This document shows, piece by piece, positions 16,553 to 25,830 of a DNA stretch of 64,000 bases. Position numbers and translations under genes: made by a program. The notes under the pieces were generated by a model. It had not been told where the DNA came from, did no database searches, and saw only the letters and a program-made list of their open reading frames with translations. Every line of letters begins with the position of its first letter. Within the stretch, counting starts at the first letter, position 1. Source of the stretch: an uncultured Desulfobacter sp. GTDB lineage: Bacteria; Desulfobacterota; Desulfobacteria; Desulfobacterales; Desulfobacteraceae. The stretch is taken from NCBI RefSeq assembly GCF_963665355.1, contig NZ_OY762229.1:4836001-4900000 (forward strand), read 5' to 3'.

Positions 16553-17785
16553 ATGCATTTTTACATGGCCTGGCGCAATGTGTGGCGCAACCCCAAACGG
16601 ACGGGTATCATCCTGACCGCCATCATCATCGGTGCCTGGAGCATGCTGGCGTTCTGCGCGCTCTCCCGGGGGGTAATGGACTCCGCCCTGGAGAGTGCCC
16701 TGAACACCCTGACCGGTCACATCCAGATCCAGCATCCTCTTTTCCGGGAAGACCCGGCCGTGGAAAACCGGATCAAAGCACCTGATGCTGTAGCCACGCT
16801 GCTGAACAAAAATCTGCCGCCCGGCGCGGCCTGGGCTTTTCGTATCCAGGCCCCGGGCGTGGCATCCAACGCCCGAGAGTCCCAGGGGATTACCATTGTG
16901 GGCATTGATCCCCAAAAAGAACCGGCACTCTCCTTTTACGGCCACAACACAGCCCAGGGCCGTCTGCTGACACCCGGTGATGACCGGGGGATTGTGGTGG
17001 GCCAGGCCCTGCTTGACACCTTTGAGACAAAAATCGGCCACAAACTGGTGCTCATGACCCAGGACGCCAATCTTGACACAGCGTCACAAGCTTTCAAAAT
17101 CAGGGGATCCTTCAGAGCAGACATGGAGGCCACGGAAAAGCAATATGTGTTCATCACCCTGAACGCCGCTCAAAAACTTCTTGGGATCGGCAATGATGTC
17201 AGCCTGGCCTGTATCCGCCTACCGGGAAAAACCACCCTGGACCCCGTTGAACTTGACCGGACAGTTGCGGCGCTCAACAAAGGGATGCCCCGGGACCTGA
17301 CCATCCTGACCTGGATGGAGCTTCTTCCCCTGCTCCAGGGATATTTAAGCATGTTTGACAGGTTCATGCTCCTTTGGTACCTGGTGATCTTCATTGCCAT
17401 GGCATTCGGCCTGGTTAACACCATGCTCATGGCGGTACTGGAGAGAACCAGGGAGTTCGGCCTGCTCAAAGCCCTGGGGCTCAAACCGGTCCGGATTGCG
17501 GGAAACGTTCTGCTGGAAAGTCTTATTCTTTTAGTCACCGGCCTTGTTGCCGGCAATTTATTGGGGATGGTGACCATACAGTGTTTGTCCGGCGGAATCG
17601 ACATGTCATTCATGGCCCAAGGTTCGGAGTTCTTTGGCATGGGGCGGCTGGTGGTGCCCTTTGTCACGCCCATGGACTTTTGTTTGGTCAATGCGGTCAT
17701 TGCCGGCTTAGGCATTTTTGTCTGTCTGTATCCGGCAGCTAAAGCGGCAGGAATCACACCGGTTGATGCAATGACCTATGTTTAA
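16553..17785 (+). CDS. ABC transporter permease, FtsX/MacB/LolC type (second of pair)
   Basis: A 410-residue paralogue of the preceding permease. The start at ATG 16553 has a strong GAAGGAGA Shine-Dalgarno. Same architecture: N-terminal MAWRNVWRNPKRTGIIL then one helix, a large periplasmic domain, then three helices with VLERTREFGLLKALGLKP (near 300). The N-termini of the two permeases share MAWRNxxRNPxRT, pointing to duplication. It is the last gene of the unit; a strong terminator follows directly. The transporter needs an ATPase supplied from elsewhere in the genome. Confidence 0.9.
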   Translation: MHFYMAWRNVWRNPKRTGIILTAIIIGAWSMLAFCALSRGVMDSALESALNTLTGHIQIQHPLFREDPAVENRIKAPDAVATLLNKNLPPGAAWAFRIQAPGVASNARESQGITIVGIDPQKEPALSFYGHNTAQGRLLTPGDDRGIVVGQALLDTFETKIGHKLVLMTQDANLDTASQAFKIRGSFRADMEATEKQYVFITLNAAQKLLGIGNDVSLACIRLPGKTTLDPVELDRTVAALNKGMPRDLTILTWMELLPLLQGYLSMFDRFMLLWYLVIFIAMAFGLVNTMLMAVLERTREFGLLKALGLKPVRIAGNVLLESLILLVTGLVAGNLLGMVTIQCLSGGIDMSFMAQGSEFFGMGRLVVPFVTPMDFCLVNAVIAGLGIFVCLYPAAKAAGITPVDAMTYV

Positions 17786-17839
17786 AAAAACAGTAAAGCG
17801 CCGACTTCGATTTCTTGAAGCCGACGCTTTACTGTTTTT
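17786..17839 (+). terminator. long hairpin terminator after permease pair
   Basis: AAACAGTAAAGCG...CGCTTTACTGTTTTT forms a stem of about 20 bp with two mismatches and a T-run. The arms are A/T flanked on both sides, so it can act in both directions, also for the leftward porin region. Confidence 0.9.
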
Positions 17840-17939
17840 CCTTAAAATAAGGTTCTCAACCTCCAGTGTTTTTTGAAAGGAAGACTGAAAACCTTTAAAA
17901 TTCGTGGGATCCGGATTAATTGTTTATTATTACTCTATA

Positions 17940-18965
17940 TTAGAAGTTAATCTGCCATTTCAGGCCGTAGTAAAGTGTTTCAAGATCTCCGGCTTCCTGG
18001 CCGTCAACATAACCCACTTCAGGAACAATGAATACGCCCGGAGCAAAAGTGATGGTGGTGTTGATATAATATGAAGCCACTTGATCGTTGCTGTTGGCGT
18101 TATCAAGTTCAGCCTGGGCAAACCCGTATCCGGCTTCAATGGTGACCATGTCATTAATTTTAAAACCGGCAAGTACCATGAACCCTATACATTCGTTGTC
18201 AAGGACTTCTGTACCTGATGCATCGGCAAAACCGGCTTGATTATACTGGCCGATGGAACCGTCAAGATCCATAGAAATGAAGTTGCCGGCATTCTCGCCA
18301 TAATAAACATCGCCCTTCATGAAAAAACCGGCTATGTCTAACTTCGCGCCCATAGTCAGAACATAGGAATCAACATCTCCGGCACTGGTGTCAAAGGAGC
18401 TGTAGCCGCCACCGAATTCCAACCCAAGCATATCAAGGTTAAGCGCATAAGCTGCCTGAATCGCAGGAATGACAACTTGATCTACTGTGGCAGTGCCTGT
18501 TGTTTGGGTACGCGGGTTCAGTACGGCAAGTTTAAAACCACCAAACTTTACACAAACCTGAGCCTGACGACCGGCGTAGACACCGCCAACAGACAGCAAG
18601 TTAAAATCTTCTCCACCGACCTGATTGGAGTACAGATAGTTCAGAGGAGCATAATCCTGACCGACCAATAATTTACCGGCACCAAAGTTCCATTCACCGT
18701 AGAGCAGACGGATATTGGCATTGCCGCCGGAAGCACCATACTCAAAGCGACCTGTCAGTTCGTCAGAAACTTTTACATTTGCACCGATACGGGCATTACT
18801 GTGAAGGGTTTCACTGTATTGAACATCACCGTCAGCCCCATCAATTACGTCTACATCTGACCAGAAAGTTTGAACACGGGCACTGCCATAAAAATTCCAA
18901 TCTGCTGCATAGGCAGAACCAGCCATTAAGGCAACTGCTGCAAGTGCTACAATAATTTTTTTCAT
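17940..18965 (-). CDS. outer membrane porin
   Basis: A 341-residue beta-barrel protein. Signal peptide MKKIIVALAAVALMAGSAYA, cleavage before ADWNFYGSARVQTF, the usual start of a Gram-negative porin. The body alternates polar and hydrophobic residues with many Gly/Tyr/Asp turns and ends in YYGLKWQINF, with the C-terminal Phe needed for BAM insertion. AAAGGAGAAAAAG precedes the ATG, a strong ribosome-binding site, consistent with high expression. It is monocistronic. Pore specificity cannot be read from sequence. Confidence 0.88.
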   Translation of the reverse strand: MKKIIVALAAVALMAGSAYAADWNFYGSARVQTFWSDVDVIDGADGDVQYSETLHSNARIGANVKVSDELTGRFEYGASGGNANIRLLYGEWNFGAGKLLVGQDYAPLNYLYSNQVGGEDFNLLSVGGVYAGRQAQVCVKFGGFKLAVLNPRTQTTGTATVDQVVIPAIQAAYALNLDMLGLEFGGGYSSFDTSAGDVDSYVLTMGAKLDIAGFFMKGDVYYGENAGNFISMDLDGSIGQYNQAGFADASGTEVLDNECIGFMVLAGFKINDMVTIEAGYGFAQAELDNANSNDQVASYYINTTITFAPGVFIVPEVGYVDGQEAGDLETLYYGLKWQINF

Positions 18966-19257
18966 CTTTTTCTCCTTTTTAAATTAACTGCGCCCACCGG
19001 AATGCCCACGAAACCCGGTTTAGAACCAGAATCCATATAGCTTATCTTAAATATACTTCAATTAAAGCACTGAAACGATGTCTGTTAAGCCCATCTGTTA
19101 CAGGAAAATAGAAATATAATTGATATAAAAGACTAACGGAAACTGGATCTGGTTAACTTCTTACGATAAATGTAATAAAATTTCAACTTTTTTTTTAACT
19201 ATTCAGAAACAATATAAAATTTAATTACGGCAGATTCCCAATATAGGAACCTAACAT

Positions 19258-20165
19258 TTAGAGCAGTACCGCCTGTTTTAAATGTTCAAATTCCTCCCTG
19301 CTTGCCCCTGCTGCCCCTAAAGGGCGATGGGTGCTGTCATGGCAGTCAGAACCGCCTGTCACAAGCAGATCATACTTTCGGGCCCAGGATAGAAGCAGGG
19401 CCCTATGTTCCGGGGAATGGCCCGGATAATTGACCTCAAGGCCTCTGACGCCGGCGTCCAGAAACTCGGGCAGCAGACGCTCCACAATTTCCACGGGCGG
19501 CAGAACCTCCTTGTAATGCCCTTCCCCGGGAAAAGAACCGGCAGCGGGGTGGGCCAGTACAGCCACCACAGGTTCAGTTTTTATAAAACCTTTCACCTGT
19601 TCAAGATCTACTCCCGAAGGCAGATAGGCAGGGCTGTCATTGCCGATGATCCGGGTAATGGTATTTTTGTCTGAAACGCCCAATCTTTCCTCCAGGGCCA
19701 TGGCAAAATGGCGGCGGGAGGCATTGTCCGAATATGCAGCAATGTCTTCAAAGGTCAGATTCCTTGACAAGAAAGGCGATTGACTGCCGGGCCCGAACAC
19801 CTCGTTGATTTTTTCAATTCTTGCCCTGACCAGCCCCTGCCCCCGTCCCGCGGACAAAAGGGTTTTAAACCGCGAAACAAACCCTGAATCATTTAACAAC
19901 ACGCCGGGGAAATAGGTCAACACATGCAGGGTGCCCGTGAAAAAATCCCGTTTGAATCGCACGGAGACCTCAACACCCGGGAAGACCTCTATCCCTTGAG
20001 TTTTCCCTGCAGCCAGTGCCGGTTCAAGTCCGTTAAGGGTATCATGGTCGGTCACTCCTAAAACCGCAATTCCATGTTCGCGGCCAGGGCAACCAGGTCC
20101 TGGGGGGAGAAATCCCCGTCAGAGGCTGTGGTGTGATTATGCAGATCTGCAAATATATGTGTCAT
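19258..20165 (-). pseudogene. PHP-domain metal-dependent phosphoesterase, frameshifted
   Basis: A PHP-family hydrolase split by one missing base. The first part begins at ATG 20165: ADLHNHTTASDGDF, with the first metal-binding HxH. It runs to AANMELRF and a stop. In another frame the sequence resumes at EHGIAVLGVTDHDTLNGL; one extra base near 20079-20085 would join LVALA to REHGIAVLGVTDHD. The remainder is intact: PGVEVSV, VLAHPAA, and GGSDCHDSTHRPLG with metal ligands. All residues needed are present if the shift is a sequencing error; otherwise the gene lost its N-terminal metal site. Related to YciV/RNase AM-like 3',5'-nucleotide phosphatases. Confidence 0.85.
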
Positions 20166-20362
20166 GAAAAGTCTCCCGGGATTATGATTTATTTACCTGA
20201 GGCTGCACTGCCAAGGTTGTATCATAATTTATCCGAGCATGGCACAATTTCTTTTTTTACTATTTTGTAATATTTTATTTAAATTTTCCCTATTAAATGG
20301 TAAAGACAGACCTTTGAACTTTGGAAACTCATAAACCCCCTTCTGGATTTAAATTTTTACAT

Positions 20363-22306
20363 ATGGACCCTTTACACACCCTTGGGAAAATCAATTCTCC
20401 CGACCAGGCCAATAATCTGTTTGAATTAAAACTTGACAGCACCCAGCTATCAAAAATTTCCAAAATCACGCATCCGGATGTACTGGTCCGTATCGCCAAC
20501 GCCATTGCCCTTTGCAGACCCCGGAAAGTATTTATCAACACCGGATCAGACGAAGACAAGCAGACCATCCGGGAAATAGCCCTTGAAAAGGGTGAAGAAC
20601 GCGCACTTGCCATGCCCGGGCACACCGTCCATTTTGACCTGGCCGGCGAGCAGGGCCGGATCGTGGACCGTACCTATTACATTGCTGCCCCCCAGGATCT
20701 GGTATCCAGCCTTGCCAACCGTATGCCCCCCGAACAGGCCGTAAAACAGATTGAAGACAACCTGGCCGGCATCATGGAAAACCTGACCATGATTGTGGGA
20801 TTTTATATGAGAGGTCCTGTGGGGTCCCCTGCAGCCAACCCGGCGTTAGAACTTACATCCTCTGCCTATATATCCCACAGCGCTGAGCTGCTTTACCGAA
20901 ATGCCTTTAACGATTTTGACCGGGAAGTTATACAAAAGGGATATTTTTTCACCAATATACATTCCGAAGGCCTGAACCGCACCGAAGATCTTCCCAGTGC
21001 CCGGGTGTTCATGGACCGGAAACACCAGACCACCTATGCCTGGAAATGCACCTATGCCGGCAATACCCTGCTGCTGAAAAAAGGGAATCACAGATTTGCC
21101 GTGGATATGGCCGTGTACCGGAAACGGGGCAAAGAGCTGGCCGAACATATGTTCATTACAGGCATCGGAGGACCGGGCGGCCGGACCACCTGGTGTACGG
21201 GAGCGGCCCCTTCCGGGTGCGGAAAAACCACCACAGCCATGGCCGGAAATGTATTTGTGGGCGATGACCTGGCCCAGATGTGGATTGCCCAAGACGGCAG
21301 TATCCGCACCATTAACCCGGAAAACGGGATATTCGGCATTGTGGAGGGTGTAAACGTTGAAGGTGATCCGTTGCTGATGAAGGTCCTGCGCCAGCCCGGC
21401 CACGAAGTGATATGGTCAAATGTCCTCATTGATGAGGAGCTCAAACCCCACTGGGTCGGCAATATGGAACCAGCCCCGGAAAAAGGCATCAACTTCCAGG
21501 GAAACTGGCACCGGGGAAAAACCTATGACAATGCAGAACCCGTCCCCATATCCCATCCCAATTCCAGGTATACCCTGGCCTCGGATAATCTGCACAATTA
21601 CTCCTCCGAAGCAGCCAATCCCGAAGGGGTGGTGACACGGATATTTACATATTCCGGCAGGGACGCGGACACAATGCCGCCGGTGTGGGTGGCAAAAAAC
21701 CCGGATGCCGGAGTGGTCATCGGTGCTTGTATTGTATCTGCAACCACGGCCACGGAGGTCGGGGTCACAGGCGTTAAACGTGCCCCCTGGGCCAACGCCC
21801 CTTTTATTCCCGGAGCTCTGGGCGACTACATGGATGCCCAGTTCAAATTCTTCAACAACCCTGACATTAAAGAACCATTCAAACCGGTGATGGCCGGTCT
21901 GAACTATTTTCTCACCCACCGGGCCAGGGGCGGCGACTCAGACAAGCTGCTTGGGGAAAAACGGGACGTTAAAGTATGGCTGGCCTGGCTGGAAAGATAT
22001 GCACATAACGAAGTTCGGCATCTGTCCACCCCCATCGGCAACCTGCCCTGCTACGATGACCTGGCCGGACTGTTCGGGCAAATCATTGACAAAGAATATC
22101 CCAGATCTCTTTATGATATGCAGTTTGCCCTGTACACAAAAAAAATCATCCGGCGTATTGAACTCCAGGAAAAGGCATATGAAAGGGAAGAGAACCTTCC
22201 AGAAACTTTGTTTCAAATCCTGTCAGAACAAAAGACCGCGTTGGTGCATCTTAAGGAAAAAATCGGGGATATCATCATGCCAGAATTTTTTGAAAACCCT
22301 ATCTGA
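20363..22306 (+). CDS. pckG: phosphoenolpyruvate carboxykinase (GTP)
   Basis: About 647 residues of GTP-dependent PEPCK, interconverting oxaloacetate and PEP. The substrate-loop/P-loop GAAPSGCGKTTTAMAG near residue 285 and kinase-2 region GDDLAQMWIAQDG near 305 are present, with NPENGIFGI following. FMRGPVGSP-type residues (YMRGPVGSP near 150) and FNTG-like TRIFTYSGRDAD near 430 fit the family. The start is uncertain: the ATG at 20363 lacks a clear Shine-Dalgarno, and a TTG at 20321 would add 14 residues. Probably gluconeogenic during growth on acetate or CO2. A strong terminator follows. Confidence 0.93.
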   Translation: MDPLHTLGKINSPDQANNLFELKLDSTQLSKISKITHPDVLVRIANAIALCRPRKVFINTGSDEDKQTIREIALEKGEERALAMPGHTVHFDLAGEQGRIVDRTYYIAAPQDLVSSLANRMPPEQAVKQIEDNLAGIMENLTMIVGFYMRGPVGSPAANPALELTSSAYISHSAELLYRNAFNDFDREVIQKGYFFTNIHSEGLNRTEDLPSARVFMDRKHQTTYAWKCTYAGNTLLLKKGNHRFAVDMAVYRKRGKELAEHMFITGIGGPGGRTTWCTGAAPSGCGKTTTAMAGNVFVGDDLAQMWIAQDGSIRTINPENGIFGIVEGVNVEGDPLLMKVLRQPGHEVIWSNVLIDEELKPHWVGNMEPAPEKGINFQGNWHRGKTYDNAEPVPISHPNSRYTLASDNLHNYSSEAANPEGVVTRIFTYSGRDADTMPPVWVAKNPDAGVVIGACIVSATTATEVGVTGVKRAPWANAPFIPGALGDYMDAQFKFFNNPDIKEPFKPVMAGLNYFLTHRARGGDSDKLLGEKRDVKVWLAWLERYAHNEVRHLSTPIGNLPCYDDLAGLFGQIIDKEYPRSLYDMQFALYTKKIIRRIELQEKAYEREENLPETLFQILSEQKTALVHLKEKIGDIIMPEFFENPI

Positions 22307-22350
22307 GGCGGATTCCCGGGTTTAGCCCGGCAGATCAGAACGTAAAACTA

Positions 22351-22413
22351 AAAACCGGAAACCCATAGACCGGGCAGTGCAAATCCTTAGGTCTACGGTT
22401 TCCGGTTTTTTTG
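22351..22413 (+). terminator. terminator after pckG
   Basis: AACCGGAAACCCATAGACC pairs with GGTCTACGGTTTCCGGTT around an 18-base loop and is followed by seven T's. Confidence 0.9.
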
Positions 22414-22750
22414 TTTTTTTGATCTGTGTTCAGTAAAATTGAAGATTATTCTATTTTTTTCCAAAATTCTGATCTCAAGTCTTGAAAAAAAACTTATACC
22501 GGGTGTATGTTTGGAGTTGCCCTTAAATTTAAGCGTTGACCGGTGTTATGGCAAAGAAAATGTAAAACTGCCTTACATTTTTTATTTATTTAAAATAATT
22601 GCCTACAATTTCATACCGGGTTTCCACTTGATTTTAGGCAAAACGATCAATAAGATGCACATTTATTAAATTGTTTGATAAGGGTTGTCCTTATAAATTT
22701 TTTTTAACATCCTTATAAATTTTTTTTACACTCTAATAAGGAGGATAATA
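22414..22750. other. intergenic upstream of nfnAB with a 22-bp tandem repeat
   Basis: AT-rich stretch with no supported gene. At 22689-22730 the unit CCTTATAAATTTTTTTTAACAT occurs twice in tandem, the second copy with a small loss at its end. It lies about 20 bases before nfnA, so it may belong to the promoter or untranslated leader. AAGGAGGATAATA directly before the ATG is the nfnA ribosome-binding site. Confidence 0.6.
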
Positions 22751-23590
22751 ATGGCAAAAATAGTACATCGTGAGGAGTTGGCCCAGGGCACCATTATCCT
22801 CAACGAGATAGAAGCGCCTCGCATAGCCAAAAAGGCGAAACCCGGCCAGTTTGTGATTCTTCAGGCAGACGAGACCGGCGAACGTATCCCGCTGACCATG
22901 GCAGACACCGACCCTGAAAAAGGCACAATCACCATCATTTACATGGTTGTGGGAAAATCCACGGCCAGGTTCAAAGATCTTAAAGTAGGCGAAGAATACT
23001 ATGCGCTCATCGGTCCGCTGGGGGCCCCCACCCACATTGAAAAGCTGGGAAAGGTCGTCTGCGTAGGCGGCGGCACCGGCATTGCCGTACTGCATCCCAT
23101 CGCACGGGCGTTGAAAGATGCCGGCAATGAGGTCACCGCCATTCTGGGCTCTAGAACCTACGACCTTCTCATCCTGGAAGAAAAGATGCGTCAGGCTTCC
23201 GACCATCTGCATATCTGCACCGATGACGGGTCCATGGGCCATCACGGATTTGTAACGGATATACTCAAGGAAACCATTGAAAAAGAGGACATTGCCCTGG
23301 TTGTAGCCATCGGTCCCATCCCCATGATGAAATTCTGCAGTCTGATAACCAAGGATAAGGGTGTAAAAACCATGGTCAGCCTGAACCCCATCATGGTTGA
23401 CGGCACAGGCATGTGCGGAGGCTGCCGGGTCGCTGTGGGCGGAAAGACAAAATTTGCCTGCGTGGACGGCCCCGAATTTGACGGCCACCAGGTTGATTTT
23501 GATGGATTGGCTAAACGGCTTGCGTCCTACAGGGAAGTTGAGCAACAATCCATGGATGCTTACAACACATGCAGATGCAATTCAAATTAA
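22751..23590 (+). CDS. nfnA: NADH-dependent reduced ferredoxin:NADP+ oxidoreductase subunit A (sulfide dehydrogenase beta-like)
   Basis: A 279-residue FAD/NAD-binding protein like the PyrK/SudB group. FAD-binding region about 50-95 (RIPLTMADTDPEKGTI), NAD-binding GGGTGIAVLHPIARAL near residue 98, and a C-terminal [2Fe-2S] region (GMCGGCRVAVGGKTKFACVDGPEFD) near 215-245. With NfnB downstream it forms the cytoplasmic flavin-based electron-bifurcating transhydrogenase that couples NADH and reduced ferredoxin to NADP+. Strong Shine-Dalgarno AAGGAGG. nfnB follows 32 bases later, the canonical order. Confidence 0.94.
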   Translation: MAKIVHREELAQGTIILNEIEAPRIAKKAKPGQFVILQADETGERIPLTMADTDPEKGTITIIYMVVGKSTARFKDLKVGEEYYALIGPLGAPTHIEKLGKVVCVGGGTGIAVLHPIARALKDAGNEVTAILGSRTYDLLILEEKMRQASDHLHICTDDGSMGHHGFVTDILKETIEKEDIALVVAIGPIPMMKFCSLITKDKGVKTMVSLNPIMVDGTGMCGGCRVAVGGKTKFACVDGPEFDGHQVDFDGLAKRLASYREVEQQSMDAYNTCRCNSN

Positions 23591-23622
23591 CGCGCCCGTT
23601 TCTGGGATATATGGAGGAATAA

Positions 23623-25026
23623 ATGGCTGAGAAAAAAGAAACTGTTGATCGGGTAGTGATGCCAGAACAGGACCCGGATGTCCGGCGCAGGAATTTTGTG
23701 GAAGTTCCTTTGGGACTTACCGAAGAGATGGCAATGGCAGAAGCCAAACGTTGTCTGCAATGCAAAAAACCAGCCTGCATGGAAGGCTGCCCGGTTTCGG
23801 TATCCATCCCCGAATTCATAAAATGCATAGCTGATGGTGATTTTTCCGCTGCGGCCAGAAAACTTTGGGAACGCAATGCCCTTCCCGCAGTCTGCGGCAG
23901 GGTCTGTCCCCAGGAAGAACAGTGTGAAGGCAGATGCGTGGTCGGCAAAAAAGGTAAACCCGTTGCCATTGGTTATCTTGAACGCTTTGCCGCGGACTGG
24001 GAACGTAACCACGGTACGGGTGAAGCACCTGCGGTTGCTGAAAAGACCGGTAAAAAAGTTGCGGTTATCGGTTCCGGCCCCTCAGGACTGACCGTTGCAG
24101 GCGACCTTTTAGCCAAGGGCCATGATGTCACCATCTTTGAAGCATTTCACAAACCCGGCGGGGTTTTGGTATACGGTATTCCCGAATTCCGTCTGCCCAA
24201 AGAAATCGTTGCCGCCGAAGTGGCCACCCTGGAAAAAATGGGGGCAAAAATTGAATGTAACACCGTCATCGGCGCCACCATCACCATTGATGAACTGTTT
24301 AGTGAAGGGTATGACGCAATATATATCGGCGTGGGTGCAGGACTGCCCAGATTCATGAACCTGCCCGGTGAAAACCTCATCGGTATTTATTCAGCCAATG
24401 AGTACCTGACCCGTACCAACCTGATGAAAGGGTATCTGTTCCCTAAATACGACACCCCCATTGCCCGGGGTAAAAATGTCGTGGTTCTTGGTGCAGGTAA
24501 CGTGGCCATGGACTCTGCCAGAACCGCCATGCGTTTAGGTGCAGACTCGGTCAAGGTTGTTTACAGGCGCTCCAGGGATGAGATGCCCGCAAGAAACGAA
24601 GAACTGCACCATGCTGAAGAGGAAAAAATTGAATTTGTACTTTTGACCAATCCCACCCAGTTCTTCGGAGACGAAAACGGTCGCCTCACCGGTATGGAAT
24701 GCCTGAAAATGGAGCTGGGCGAGCCTGATGCGTCCGGTCGGCGCCGTCCTGTGGCCGTTGAAGGCAGCGAGTTTAAAATAGACTGTGACCTGGTGGTCGT
24801 GTCTGTGGGATCCAACGCCAACCCGCTGCTCACCAACACCACCCCGGACCTGGCTTTAAACAAATGGGGCAATATTATTGCAGATCCCGTCAACGGCAAA
24901 ACATCCAAAAGAGGCGTCTGGGCCGGAGGCGACATCGTTACAGGTGCAGCCACTGTTATCCTTGCCATGGGTGCAGGACGTGCCGCAGCCAACTCCATGC
25001 ATGATTATCTGACTCTTGGCTGGTAA
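23623..25026 (+). CDS. nfnB: NADH-dependent reduced ferredoxin:NADP+ oxidoreductase subunit B (GltD-like)
   Basis: A 467-residue homologue of the glutamate synthase small subunit. The N-terminal domain carries two 4Fe-4S Cys sets (RCLQCKKPACMEGCPV near 46 and CGRVCPQEEQCEGRC near 92). Then come an FAD site (VIGSGPSGLTVAGDLLAKGH near 150) and an NADPH site (VLGAGNVAMDSARTAMRLG near 290), with the C-terminal FAD-contacting GVWAGGDIVTGAATVI near 430. Being directly after nfnA, with no glutamate synthase large subunit nearby, it is assigned to the Nfn complex where bifurcation occurs at its FAD. Confidence 0.94.
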   Translation: MAEKKETVDRVVMPEQDPDVRRRNFVEVPLGLTEEMAMAEAKRCLQCKKPACMEGCPVSVSIPEFIKCIADGDFSAAARKLWERNALPAVCGRVCPQEEQCEGRCVVGKKGKPVAIGYLERFAADWERNHGTGEAPAVAEKTGKKVAVIGSGPSGLTVAGDLLAKGHDVTIFEAFHKPGGVLVYGIPEFRLPKEIVAAEVATLEKMGAKIECNTVIGATITIDELFSEGYDAIYIGVGAGLPRFMNLPGENLIGIYSANEYLTRTNLMKGYLFPKYDTPIARGKNVVVLGAGNVAMDSARTAMRLGADSVKVVYRRSRDEMPARNEELHHAEEEKIEFVLLTNPTQFFGDENGRLTGMECLKMELGEPDASGRRRPVAVEGSEFKIDCDLVVVSVGSNANPLLTNTTPDLALNKWGNIIADPVNGKTSKRGVWAGGDIVTGAATVILAMGAGRAAANSMHDYLTLGW

Positions 25027-25054
25027 TATTTATCTGGAATTACAATAAAATCAA

Positions 25055-25096
25055 AGGCTCGTCGGATGCTGTTGATTATCCGGCCTGCCTTTTTTG
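25055..25096 (+). terminator. probable terminator after nfnAB
   Basis: AGGC..CGGAT pairs with ATCCG..GCCT in an interrupted stem, followed by TTTTTT. Confidence 0.6.
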
Positions 25097-25121
25097 TTGG
25101 GCAGGTGAGGACGCCCGGCCG

Positions 25122-25313
25122 TTATTCATGTTCGAGATAAACTTTATGATCCACCAGGGACAGGGAATGAATCTTTCCTTTTAAAAATTTTTGTTCACCG
25201 AAAATAGAGACCAGGCGGATGCCGTCTTCTTCGGGTTCCACCTTGTCCACAGCCTCAAGAAAAAGAGACTCCTTTCCACTCTTGTCAATGAGATATGCAT
25301 TGGCTTCACACAT
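25122..25313 (-). CDS. CooT-family nickel-binding protein
   Basis: A 63-residue protein starting at ATG 25313 with AGGAGTG upstream; a longer in-frame start at 25352 is not supported. It opens with MCEANAYL, placing Cys at residue 2 as in CooT, whose Cys2 pair binds one nickel per dimer. The rest (LFLEAVDKVEPEEDGIRLVSIFGEQ..HSLSLVDHKVYLE) fits the small beta-barrel family. CooT serves nickel insertion in CO dehydrogenase; no CODH gene is in the window. DUF3842 lies upstream on the same strand, about 100 bases away. Confidence 0.85.
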   Translation of the reverse strand: MCEANAYLIDKSGKESLFLEAVDKVEPEEDGIRLVSIFGEQKFLKGKIHSLSLVDHKVYLEHE

Positions 25314-25416
25314 GATATGCACTCCTGATCTATGATGATCTTTTTCAATCATGGGTCTTTTCCTTTTTTACATTGGGAAAACAACCCCAATAAGTATAAT
25401 TTACACGCTAAACCCT

Positions 25417-25830
25417 TTATGATGGCAAAGGGAAATAGCTATCCAGCAATTCATCCACCAGCTGGGGCAAAGGCGAACCCATCACTCCGACTATGGCTAT
25501 ATTCTCCTGGGTCAGGGGCAAAAGAATCTTTTTGGCCTGGGAGCAGGATATGGCTTCGGCCATCTGGGGTGTCACCTCTCCCATCATGGCATGGGGCATG
25601 ATAATCCCCACAGTGCCGATAATCATATCAGCACTCTTAACCGTCTGTACAATGGCGTTGGTGCCCGAAGCACCTTTATTGGCACGGGCTTTAAGCATCT
25701 GGGCAGTGGCAATGGCGTTGGTGCCAAGGGCGATCACTTCAACGGACTCTTCAAACCGCTCCTTGATCCGCTTGATTACGGTTGATCCGATACCGCCACC
25801 CTGACCATCGATAACACACACTTTTTTCAT
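25417..25830 (-). CDS. DUF3842 family protein
   Basis: A 137-residue protein of unknown function. The N-terminus VCVIDGQGGGIGSTVIKRI is a Gly-rich nucleotide-binding-like loop on a beta-alpha unit. Later stretches ALGTNAIATAQMLKA, GASGTNAIVQ and GIIMPHAMMGEVTPQMAEAI are the hallmarks of DUF3842. No membrane segment. It overlaps the end of tmk by 4 bases and precedes a CooT-like gene. The link with nickel handling is an inference from neighbourhood only. Confidence 0.88.
   Translation of the reverse strand: MKKVCVIDGQGGGIGSTVIKRIKERFEESVEVIALGTNAIATAQMLKARANKGASGTNAIVQTVKSADMIIGTVGIIMPHAMMGEVTPQMAEAISCSQAKKILLPLTQENIAIVGVMGSPLPQLVDELLDSYFPLPS

Noticed and set aside
20238-20254. TGGCAC-AATTT-CTTT upstream of pckG as a sigma-54 promoter
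   Set aside because: The -12 element lacks TTGC, so the essential GC is missing.
20846-21919. long minus-strand frames over pckG
   Set aside because: Antisense shadows of the PEPCK gene caused by GC-rich third positions; no domain likeness.
22689-22730. tandem repeat as a mini CRISPR
   Set aside because: Units are directly adjacent with no spacer, AT-only, and no cas genes are present.
22733-23548. 271-codon minus-strand frame
   Set aside because: Antisense to nfnA, which has clear cofactor motifs and a strong ribosome-binding site.
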